Source: Chloroflexota bacterium (lineage in GTDB: Bacteria > Chloroflexota > UBA6077). Taken from it: 5,309 nucleotides of DNA. The stretch is taken from assembly GCA_023380955.1 (NCBI GenBank), contig JAMCTB010000003.1, forward strand, positions 1-5,309. Direction: 5' to 3'. Below the pieces are notes generated by a model. It saw only the letters and a program-made list of their open reading frames with translations, did no database searches and was not told the origin of the DNA. Shown here piece after piece: positions 1 to 4,351 of this stretch. Both the position numbers and the translations under genes were made by a program. How positions within the stretch are numbered: position 1 is the first letter of the stretch; each line of letters begins with the position of its first letter.

Positions 1-626
1 TCTGCGCTACCAAGAACTACCCGGATTTCGTGGCCAAGGCCAAAGAGATCTACACCTCGGATGGGCTAGATCGCAAGATGCAGTTGGTCGGGGCCCGGCT
101 CGAGGGCATCTCATCGCTGACCCCTCCAGGCGGGCGCGAGATCAACATGAAGCTGACCCGCTTCGAGGAGGTGGCTCTCTTCGCGAGGATGATGGGCTAC
201 AAGAAGTTGGGGCTTGCCCACTGCATCGGGTTGATCGGGGAGGCGAAAGCCCTCTCGGAGTTCTTCCGTGCCCGTGGCTTCGAGACCTATCAGGTCTGTT
301 GCAAGGTCGGCGGGGTCGACAAGCTGGAGGTTGGGATAGAAGAGGACGAGAAGGTTCGCATGCTCACCCACGAGACCATGTGCAACAACATCGCCCAGGC
401 GCTGATTCTCAACCACGTCGGCACCGATCTCAACTGCGTCGTCGGCCTGTGCGTCGGGCACGACATCGCCTTCTCCAGGTACTCGGAGGCGCCGGTGACC
501 ACCCTGATCGTCAAGGACCGTCGGACCGGCAACAACCCGGCGGCGGCCCTCTACAACGCCTACCCTCCGTGCAACTTCTACTACGCCAGGCTGGCCAAAG
601 GTATGTCCGAAACCGGTGGGAGATAG
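1..626 (+). CDS. DUF1847 family cysteine-rich protein, 5' end missing
   Basis: The reading frame is open from the left edge (first full codon at base 3, a Cys) to TAG at 624-626, giving 207 visible residues. A GTG at base 30 could be read as a start, but the residues before it (C-A-T-K-N-Y-P-D-F) look like conserved family sequence, so the gene most likely begins upstream. I recognise the DUF1847 family (predicted metal-binding) from the block around MGYKKLGLAHCIGL, then VCCKVGGVDK, METM-like MCNNIAQ, LNCVVGLCVGHD and the APVTTLIVKDR segment. Cysteines recur throughout (AHC, VCC, MCN, LNC, GLC, PPC), consistent with metal or cluster binding; the N-terminal Cys motif usual for the family would lie outside the window. 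No signal peptide or membrane segment is visible in this part, so it is probably cytoplasmic. The biochemical role of the family is not established. Family call is firm; function unknown. Confidence 0.85.
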   Translation, partial: CATKNYPDFVAKAKEIYTSDGLDRKMQLVGARLEGISSLTPPGGREINMKLTRFEEVALFARMMGYKKLGLAHCIGLIGEAKALSEFFRARGFETYQVCCKVGGVDKLEVGIEEDEKVRMLTHETMCNNIAQALILNHVGTDLNCVVGLCVGHDIAFSRYSEAPVTTLIVKDRRTGNNPAAALYNAYPPCNFYYARLAKGMSETGGR

Positions 627-635
627 GAGTAGATC
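624..635 (+). promoter_or_regulatory. Shine-Dalgarno overlapping the DUF1847 stop codon
   Basis: AGGAG at 625-629 starts inside the TAG stop (624-626) and sits 6 bases before ATG 636. It fixes the start of the small downstream gene and suggests translational coupling. Confidence 0.75.
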
Positions 636-920
636 ATGAGCGCCAAGAAGGGTTCCGAGATATCGGGCTGGTACGGCAAGACCAGGGTTACCGAGGCCGA
701 GCGCGTCGAGCAGATGCGCCAGGTGGAAGACTGGCACCAGAAGAGAATCGACCTCAACTACCGGCAAATCCCGGTGGAGGCGCCGGGGAAGATGGTACTG
801 GCCCTCGGAAAGATGGCCCAGGCGAAGGGCGTGCCTTTCGGGGACTTCGTGGAGGGGATTCTCGCCGACTACCTGGAGCGCCAGGGGGTCGATTGGACAC
901 GATCTGAGCCAATCCCATGA
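636..920 (+). CDS. Small hypothetical protein, possible ribbon-helix-helix-like C-terminal half
   Basis: A 94-residue protein that I do not recognise. ATG at 636 is preceded by AGGAG at 625-629 with 6 bases of spacing; the Shine-Dalgarno overlaps the TAG of the DUF1847 gene, so the two genes are probably co-transcribed and translationally coupled. The first ~45 residues are charged and hydrophilic (TEAERVEQMRQVEDWHQKR). The next stretch runs NYRQIPVEAPGKMVLALGKM, then AQAKGVPFGDFVEGILADYL, then ERQG. This has the strand-helix-turn-helix rhythm of ribbon-helix-helix proteins, where a short strand is followed by two helices split by a Gly-Val/Ile turn. That fold is my inference from the pattern only; a DNA-binding role is not shown. 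No cysteines, no membrane segment and no signal peptide are seen. Codon use matches its neighbours, which supports a real gene. Confidence 0.7.
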   Translation: MSAKKGSEISGWYGKTRVTEAERVEQMRQVEDWHQKRIDLNYRQIPVEAPGKMVLALGKMAQAKGVPFGDFVEGILADYLERQGVDWTRSEPIP

Positions 921-966
921 TGGGCGTCAAGGAGCCTGCAGGCGCTGCTGCCATGGTAAGGGGCAC

Positions 967-1740
967 CTATCCGGCCACGGCCACCAGAAGGAACCTAACC
1001 CCAACGATCGCCAGTATCGGCGCAATGGTCCAGGAGACGTACTTCTGCAACGCCTGGGACCAGAACCGCTCCACAACCAGGGAGACGGCCGTTATGGCCA
1101 CGACGAAGAAGGCCGCCCAGGCCACGATCTCGCCGGTAATGGCCCCGGGTGCCAGGATCAGTTGGGCAACCAAAGCCGCCACGACCGCGCTCGCCACCCC
1201 AACCGTACCCAGCATGTAGGCCATGGGAGGAGCAAAGCAGAACCAGCGGTTCAGGATCGGCACCTTGTAGGGCTTTCCACCGGCGCTCAGCAACCCGGCT
1301 ACCAGCCCGAAGAACAGAAACAGCGGGGTCAGCCGGGCGGGGGGACAGAGGGCCGCTGCCTTGAGATCCATCTTCACCAGGACCAGCCGCAGCCCCACGC
1401 CGAGGGCGTAGATCCCAAAGAGGATCAGCAAGATGGGCTGAGGCAGCACCAATCCCAGGGCTCGGCCGGCTAGCCCCCCTACCATGCTGGACCCTACGAC
1501 GGCGGGCAAGTAGTGGCGGGGCAGTTTCCGCAGCCCCTGAGCCTGGCGGTAGAAGAGTATGGCGGCCGCCGCCAGCACCACCAGCAGGTTGATCAGGATC
1601 GCCTCCTGGAACGGCAGCCCGACCAGGAACAGCAGCAGGATCACCAGGAAGAATCGATCCATGTTGATCTTGATGGACGCGGTCACGAAGCCGACGATCA
1701 CCGCCGCGAGGACGGCCTTGAGTATCAATGCCGTAACCAT
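967..1740 (-). CDS. TauE/SafE (TSUP) family-like membrane permease
   Basis: A 257-residue, strongly hydrophobic protein with about eight predicted membrane segments (roughly residues 2-21, 28-42, 45-63, 78-97, 100-121, 136-152, 165-195 and 200-255 as a pair). Length and the two-halves layout fit the TauE/SafE/DUF81 family, which exports sulfite, organosulfonates and related anions. The second half keeps a glycine-rich loop with a following Pro (GLVAGLLSAGGKPYKVPILN, residues ~145-164). The equivalent loop in the first half (GFVTASIKINMDRFF, ~17-31) lacks the usual GxGGG signature, so this is an atypical member. The start is ATG 1738-1740, set by a full AAGGAGGT Shine-Dalgarno just upstream; the frame stays open further upstream but that part overlaps the thioredoxin gene and does not look like protein. 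It is the last gene of the permease-thioredoxin cassette. Substrate unknown; sulfite, thiosulfate or another sulfur or metalloid oxyanion is inference. Confidence 0.72.
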   Translation of the reverse strand: MVTALILKAVLAAVIVGFVTASIKINMDRFFLVILLLFLVGLPFQEAILINLLVVLAAAAILFYRQAQGLRKLPRHYLPAVVGSSMVGGLAGRALGLVLPQPILLILFGIYALGVGLRLVLVKMDLKAAALCPPARLTPLFLFFGLVAGLLSAGGKPYKVPILNRWFCFAPPMAYMLGTVGVASAVVAALVAQLILAPGAITGEIVAWAAFFVVAITAVSLVVERFWSQALQKYVSWTIAPILAIVGVRFLLVAVAG

Positions 1741-1752
1741 TCGTACCTCCTT
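1741..1752 (-). promoter_or_regulatory. Strong Shine-Dalgarno for the TauE/SafE-like gene
   Basis: On the minus strand AAGGAGGT (1752-1745) lies 4 bases before ATG (1740-1738). It is complementary to the full 16S anti-Shine-Dalgarno core. It decides the start among several possible upstream in-frame codons. Confidence 0.85.
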
Positions 1753-1759
1753 GGTGCAC

Positions 1760-1772
1760 CGCAAGAGTTGCG
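1760..1772 (-). other. Small stem-loop ahead of the TauE/SafE-like gene
   Basis: CGCAA (1760-1764) and TTGCG (1768-1772) form a perfect 5-bp stem with a 3-base loop, 8 bases upstream of the Shine-Dalgarno on the minus strand. It could be an mRNA processing or spacing element between cistrons. There is no T-run, so it does not look like a terminator. It may also be chance. Confidence 0.3.
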
Positions 1773-1834
1773 CGGAAATTGGTCGCGACTGATCCTTGTC
1801 TCCCTTTCGTCCCCTTAGAAGAGGTGCTACACGA

Positions 1835-1984
1835 TCAAGTCCACTCCACGGTCTGAGGCTGAAACCAGCGGCGGATCCGGGGCGCCAGGCGCAGATACGC
1901 CACCATGAACAGGATCTGGAAGATGGGGAGCGTCGCCGCCGGCACCGCCACCAGCGGGGAGAAGGCGGCGGTAGCCAGGGCGTC
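1835..1984 (-). pseudogene. C-terminal remnant of a multi-pass transporter, in frame after the thioredoxin stop
   Basis: Directly after the thioredoxin TAG, the same frame stays open for 49 codons to TGA (1837-1835). It reads DALATAAFSPLVAVPAATLP, then IFQILFMVAYLRLAPRIRRW, then a short tail. One hydrophobic membrane segment followed by a positively charged end (APRIRRWF) is what the C-terminus of a permease looks like. The style resembles the end of bile acid:sodium symporter/ACR3-type (arsenite efflux) transporters, but this match is from memory and weak. There is no Shine-Dalgarno-supported ATG, GTG or TTG at its head (a CTG at 1978-1976 follows GAGGT, a poor start). The simplest reading is a deletion that removed most of a transporter gene once lying between the thioredoxin and TauE/SafE-like genes. 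A small single-pass membrane protein or stop-codon readthrough are less likely alternatives. Confidence 0.5.
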
Positions 1985-2227
1985 CTACCTCTGAGCCACC
2001 TCGAGCCAGGTGGCGATCTCCTGCTTCGAGGGAATGCGTCCGGCCGAGAGCAGTTTGCCATTCACCACCAGACCGGGGGTATGCATGATGCCGTAGGACA
2101 TGATGTCTTTGTAGTCGGTCACCTTCAGGAACGTGGCCTCCAGGTCCTTCTCGACGGCCACCTCCTTCACCAGCGCCTCCAACCTCTGGCAATTGGCACA
2201 GCCCGAACCGAGAATCTTGATCTCCAT
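1985..2227 (-). CDS. Small thioredoxin-fold redox-active disulfide protein (CANC)
   Basis: An 80-residue cytoplasmic protein of the minimal thioredoxin/glutaredoxin-like type (TM0996/MTH895-like 'redox-active disulfide protein'). The first strand MEIKILGSG leads into the active site C10-A-N-C13; the helix QRLEALVKEVAVE follows; the cis-proline is P51 in the MHTPGLVVNG segment, and the protein ends with the usual short helix (SKQEIATWLEVAQ). ATG 2227 is chosen: AAGGAG at 2241-2236 is 8 bases upstream. The GTG at 2236 gives three more residues but shares its G with the Shine-Dalgarno. Proteins of this kind often sit beside ArsP/DUF318 permeases and metal-resistance genes. Here it lies 68 bases after the permease gene on the same strand. 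It probably reduces the permease or its cargo, or hands a thiol-bound metalloid to it; that role is inference. Confidence 0.9.
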   Translation of the reverse strand: MEIKILGSGCANCQRLEALVKEVAVEKDLEATFLKVTDYKDIMSYGIMHTPGLVVNGKLLSAGRIPSKQEIATWLEVAQR

Positions 2228-2235
2228 CTCTCTCA

Positions 2236-2290
2236 CTCCTTACTCAGCTATCGGCCATCGCCACTCAGCACGCCTCAGTACTCAGTGGTC
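2236..2290 (-). repeat. Degenerate CTGAGT repeats between permease and thioredoxin genes
   Basis: On the plus strand ACTCAG occurs at 2242-2247, 2263-2268 and 2280-2285, with a further CTCAG at 2274-2278. Four near-copies in under 50 bases is more than expected in a short gap. No clear hairpin or regular period is seen; its role is unknown. Confidence 0.4.
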
Positions 2291-2295
2291 ACCGC

Positions 2296-3339
2296 TCATA
2301 TCAACAGATTGAATATGTAGCCGACGACGATGATGCCCACCGCGACCACCCCAATGAAAACTGCGATGAGTTGGATCTTCATCACCCGCCGCAGGATCAG
2401 CATCTCGGGAAGGCTGATTGCCACCACGCTCATCATGAAGGCCAGCACCGTCCCCAGCGCAGCCCCCTTCTCCATCAGAGCCTGCACCACCGGCATGATC
2501 CCCGCGGCGTTGGAGTAGAGGGGGATGCCGATGATCACGGCCACCGGCACGTTCCACCACGACTCCTTGCCCATGTAGCCGGCCAGCAGGCTCTCCGGAA
2601 CGTACCCGTGGATCCCCGCCCCAATGCTGATGCCGACGATCACGTACAGCCACACCCTGCCCACGATGTCCCGCACCGCCTCCAGGGCGTAGGCGACCCT
2701 CCCGGCGAAGTCGAGCTTCTTCTCCTCCAGCCCGGTCTCCCCCATCCTGACCTGGTAGACCCAATCCTGGAGATAGCCATCCATCCCGAGCCGGCCGATC
2801 ACCGCACCCGCGGTCATCGCCACCACCAAGCCCGTGCCTATATAGAGGCCCGCTATCTGCCAGCCGAAGAGGCCCAGCAGCATCACCAGCGCCACCTCGT
2901 TGACCATGGGAGACGAAATCAGGAAAGAGAAGGTCACTCCCAGCGGGATGCCCGACTCCACGAAGCCCAGGAACATGGGCACCGCCGAGCAGGAGCAGAA
3001 GGGGGTGGCGACGCCGAGCAGCGCGGCCAGGACGTTACCCACGCCCTCGCGCTTACCCCCCAGCAGCTTGCGGGTGCGCTCGGGGCTGAAGTAGGAGCGC
3101 AGGATGCCTACCAGGAAGACGATGCCGACGAGCAGCAGCAGGATCTTGGGCACGTCCAGGAGGAAGAAGTCCAGCGCGGAGCCAAGGTGGCTGGCAGGAT
3201 CGAGCCCCAAGGCGTGGTAGCTGAGGTAGTCGGCGACGCCCTGCAGGGCCTGGTAGGCGGCCACCCATGCTACCGCGGCGGCGGCCAGCCTCAGCGATAG
3301 CGGGATGGAGAGGTAGAAGGGGCGTTTGGTGGTCTCCAA
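2296..3339 (-). CDS. ArsP-like permease (DUF318 / PF03773 family)
   Basis: A 347-residue inner-membrane protein with an internally duplicated fold. Repeat one carries the family hallmark TPFCSCSAVPMFLGF (Cys115 and Cys117) followed by the SSPMVNE motif (~142-148). Repeat two has the matching segment IGIPLYSNAAGIMP (~270-283), where the cysteines are replaced, as is common. A hydrophilic loop (~195-215, GETGLEEKKLDF) divides the halves. The N-terminus is YLSIPLSLRLAAAAVAWVAA, the first membrane segment. In Campylobacter the related ArsP exports trivalent organoarsenicals; other members have unknown cargo. I choose the TTG start at 3339-3337: AGGAGG (3353-3348) lies 8 bases upstream, whereas the GTG at 3402 would add 21 polar, Arg-rich residues (SRRRREEE) and translate through a hairpin. 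An ATG at 3344 is out of frame. It heads the cassette with the thioredoxin. Cargo here (arsenicals or another thiol-bound toxicant) is inferred. Confidence 0.85.
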   Translation of the reverse strand: METTKRPFYLSIPLSLRLAAAAVAWVAAYQALQGVADYLSYHALGLDPASHLGSALDFFLLDVPKILLLLVGIVFLVGILRSYFSPERTRKLLGGKREGVGNVLAALLGVATPFCSCSAVPMFLGFVESGIPLGVTFSFLISSPMVNEVALVMLLGLFGWQIAGLYIGTGLVVAMTAGAVIGRLGMDGYLQDWVYQVRMGETGLEEKKLDFAGRVAYALEAVRDIVGRVWLYVIVGISIGAGIHGYVPESLLAGYMGKESWWNVPVAVIIGIPLYSNAAGIMPVVQALMEKGAALGTVLAFMMSVVAISLPEMLILRRVMKIQLIAVFIGVVAVGIIVVGYIFNLLI

Positions 3340-3353
3340 GGCATGAGCCTCCT
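3337..3353 (-). promoter_or_regulatory. Shine-Dalgarno and TTG start of the permease
   Basis: AGGAGG at 3353-3348, an 8-base spacer, then TTG at 3339-3337. This is the best-spaced site in the region and supports a rare TTG start over the upstream GTG. Confidence 0.65.
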
Positions 3354-3360
3354 CTTCTCT

Positions 3361-3384
3361 TCTCCGGCGACTGGTTGCCGGAGA
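3361..3384. promoter_or_regulatory. Perfect 8-bp inverted repeat in the permease leader
   Basis: TCTCCGGC (3361-3368) and GCCGGAGA (3377-3384) are perfect complements around an 8-base loop. In the minus-strand mRNA the hairpin ends about 7 bases before the permease Shine-Dalgarno. It could control translation or mRNA stability, or be a protein-binding dyad in DNA. No T-run follows, so it is not a typical attenuator. Confidence 0.5.
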
Positions 3385-3406
3385 TTTCGCACTTGGGGGC
3401 ACGTTC

Positions 3407-3480
3407 CCATATGCGGCCCCTCCTACGAATGCGTTGCGCCGTATATAGCGACGCGCGCATATAGTCTGCGCCGCATATGG
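3407..3480. promoter_or_regulatory. Likely operator cluster: three 16-base-spaced motifs inside an 11-base inverted repeat
   Basis: Three related 14-base motifs are spaced at exactly 16 bases: TGCGCCGTATATAG (3435-3448), ACGCGCGCATATAG (3451-3464) and TGCGCCGCATATGG (3467-3480). The last ends in GCCGCATATGG (3470-3480), which is the exact reverse complement of CCATATGCGGC at 3407-3417. The cluster lies just downstream of a consensus -35 box for the permease cassette and would cover its -10 region, as repressor operators do. AT-rich ATAT cores flanked by GC resemble ArsR/SmtB-type operators in general style, but no regulator gene is visible, so the binding protein is unknown. Confidence 0.6.
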
Positions 3481-3491
3481 CTTCTTGTCAA
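3461..3491 (-). promoter_or_regulatory. Probable promoter of the permease cassette
   Basis: On the minus strand a perfect TTGACA lies at 3491-3486. The -10 is weak: CAGACT (3468-3463) at 17-base spacing, or GACTAT (3466-3461) at 19-base spacing, the latter a distance typical of MerR-type regulated promoters. Both -10 candidates fall within the repeat cluster. Confidence 0.5.
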
Positions 3492-3595
3492 GGGGTTGGG
3501 CTTCCGAGTTTGGGGGCCCCGGGCAGTCTCAAGCATCGTCGCGCCCTGAGCCGGCGCATGGCTATGCTGATCTCCTGGAACTGGAGGAATACTGG

Positions 3596-3622
3596 GTACC
3601 TACCGAGTACCTACCGAGTACC
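3596..3622. repeat. 11-base tandem repeat directly upstream of the osmC-type promoter
   Basis: The unit GTACCTACCGA is repeated exactly at 3596-3606 and 3607-3617, followed by a partial GTACC at 3618-3622. The block is also bounded by GGGTAC (3594-3599) and its reverse complement GTACCC (3618-3623). It ends 4 bases before the -35 box, and a unit near one helical turn places copies on the same DNA face. That is the expected place for an activator or repressor site. Confidence 0.7.
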
Positions 3623-3625
3623 CTC

Positions 3626-3654
3626 TTGACAGGGGAGTGCGGGGGCCGTACAAT
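3626..3654 (+). promoter_or_regulatory. Sigma-70-type promoter of the OsmC-family gene
   Basis: TTGACA (3626-3631), a 17-base spacer, then TACAAT (3649-3654). This matches the consensus at 11 of 12 positions with ideal spacing. Transcription would start near 3661, leaving a leader of about 57 bases. Confidence 0.85.
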
Positions 3655-3717
3655 GCCGTGCACAATCACTACTTTTCCGATAGGATAACTCAACAATCCC
3701 AGAAAGGACATAGAGGC

Positions 3718-4257
3718 ATGGCCACACAGGCGCAGCGCGACCGAATCGCTGAGGCGATAGAGGCGACCCGGACCCATCTCCGCCAGGCTCGGGACGGGGC
3801 GAGCATCACCGCCGCGGCCGACACGAGGCTGATTGAGGGCTTTCAGGTCGAGGCGAGCATCCGAGGGTTCAGGCTCACCATCGACGAGCCTGAGAGCCTC
3901 GGGGGCACCGACCGGGGACCGAATCCCGTTGAGCTCGTGCTGGCTGCCTTCGGAGCCTGCCAGGAAATCGTGTACGCGACGTACGCTCGCATCCTGGGCG
4001 TCCCGATCGACTCGGTCTCCGTGAAGGTCGAGGGGAGTCTGGACCCACGCGGATTCTTCGGCGTCGCCGAGGTGCCTGCCGGGTTCAGCCACGTCACCTA
4101 TACGGTGGACATCCAGAGTGCGGCACCGGCGTCGGAGGTCACGCAGCTAATCGCCACCGCGAGCGCGCACTGCCCGGTGTTCGACATACTGCGGCAGCCG
4201 ATACCGGTCAAGGGGACCTACGCGCACAACGGCACGGTGGTGCTACCGGCGAGCTAA
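3718..4257 (+). CDS. OsmC/Ohr family peroxiredoxin-like protein
   Basis: A 179-residue cytoplasmic protein of the OsmC superfamily, whose characterised members (OsmC, Ohr) reduce organic or inorganic hydroperoxides with a pair of cysteines. The family landmarks are the GPNPVELVLAAFGAC block (first Cys, C81, at the start of the central helix) and the AHCPVF motif (second Cys, C142). The beta-rich N-terminal sheet (EGFQVEASIRGFRLTIDEP) and the conserved SVKVEGSLDPRGF strand region lie between. An N-terminal helical extension of about 35 residues precedes the domain. ATG 3718 is chosen; AAAGGA (3703-3708) lies 9 bases upstream, and the in-frame GTG at 3637 falls inside the promoter. It has its own promoter and diverges from the permease cassette. 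Both cysteines are present, so thiol peroxidase or related thiol chemistry is plausible; exact substrate is unknown. Confidence 0.88.
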   Translation: MATQAQRDRIAEAIEATRTHLRQARDGASITAAADTRLIEGFQVEASIRGFRLTIDEPESLGGTDRGPNPVELVLAAFGACQEIVYATYARILGVPIDSVSVKVEGSLDPRGFFGVAEVPAGFSHVTYTVDIQSAAPASEVTQLIATASAHCPVFDILRQPIPVKGTYAHNGTVVLPAS

Positions 4258-4270
4258 GTCGTGCACCAGA

Positions 4271-4303
4271 GACGAGGCCGCGGGGCTTTCCGACGGCCTC
4301 GTC
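4271..4303. terminator. Hairpin between convergent genes, possible bidirectional terminator
   Basis: GACGAGGCC (4271-4279) and GGCCTCGTC (4295-4303) form a perfect 9-bp GC-rich stem with a 15-base loop, 13 bases after the osmC-type stop and about 48 bases beyond the stop of the converging reductase. No T-run follows on either strand, so it is not a classical intrinsic terminator. It may still act as a 3'-end stabiliser or weak terminator. Confidence 0.6.
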
Positions 4304-4351
4304 ACAGCCTGTCGCATCCTATTCCCGTGCACACGCGCGGCCCGACAGCGC

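Larger units (their letters stand above)
3340..3717. other. Divergent intergenic region between permease and osmC-type genes
   Basis: This 378-base gap holds no convincing protein gene. Its left part (3361-3491) carries the leader hairpin, the repeat cluster and the minus-strand promoter of the permease cassette. The middle (about 3495-3590) has GC-rich runs such as the palindrome GGGGCCCC at 3513-3520 and nothing else I can name. The right part (3596-3717) carries the tandem repeat, promoter and leader of the OsmC-family gene. Confidence 0.75.

Noticed and set aside
111..767. Minus-strand open frame opposite the DUF1847 gene
   Set aside because: The plus strand encodes a clear family match; the antisense shows no recognisable motif and is an effect of high GC.
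299..907. Plus-strand frame overlapping both left-block genes
   Set aside because: It is Arg/Gly-rich, crosses two real genes in another frame and has no ribosome binding site.
914..943. Palindromes CCCATGATGGG and GCCTGCAGGC between the convergent left genes
   Set aside because: Arms are only 5 bp with almost no loop and no T-run follows; I do not see a terminator in this 46-base gap.
1741..2061. N-terminal extension of the TauE/SafE-like frame by 107 codons
   Set aside because: It overlaps the thioredoxin gene in another frame, is Arg/Pro/Ser-rich and has no membrane character; ATG 1740 has a full Shine-Dalgarno.
2371..3300. Long plus-strand open frame opposite the permease
   Set aside because: It is His/Gln/Glu/Arg-rich low-complexity sequence, typical of the antisense of a GC-rich membrane-protein gene.
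3340..3402. GTG 3402 as the permease start
   Set aside because: It would add 21 polar, Arg/Glu-rich residues, read through the hairpin, and lacks the well-placed Shine-Dalgarno seen for TTG 3339.
3435..3480. CRISPR-like short repeat array
   Set aside because: Copies are imperfect, 14 bases long with 2-base gaps, so there is no room for spacers; an operator array fits better.
3513..3523. GC palindromes (GGGGCCCC, CCCGGG)
   Set aside because: Short GC palindromes are expected by chance at this base composition and have no positional link to a gene.
3485..3688. Small plus-strand open frame in the divergent intergenic region
   Set aside because: It spans the tandem repeat and promoter, has no good ribosome binding site and no recognisable protein character.
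3637..3717. GTG 3637 as the osmC-type start
   Set aside because: The codon lies between the -35 and -10 boxes of a near-consensus promoter, so it would not be on the transcript.
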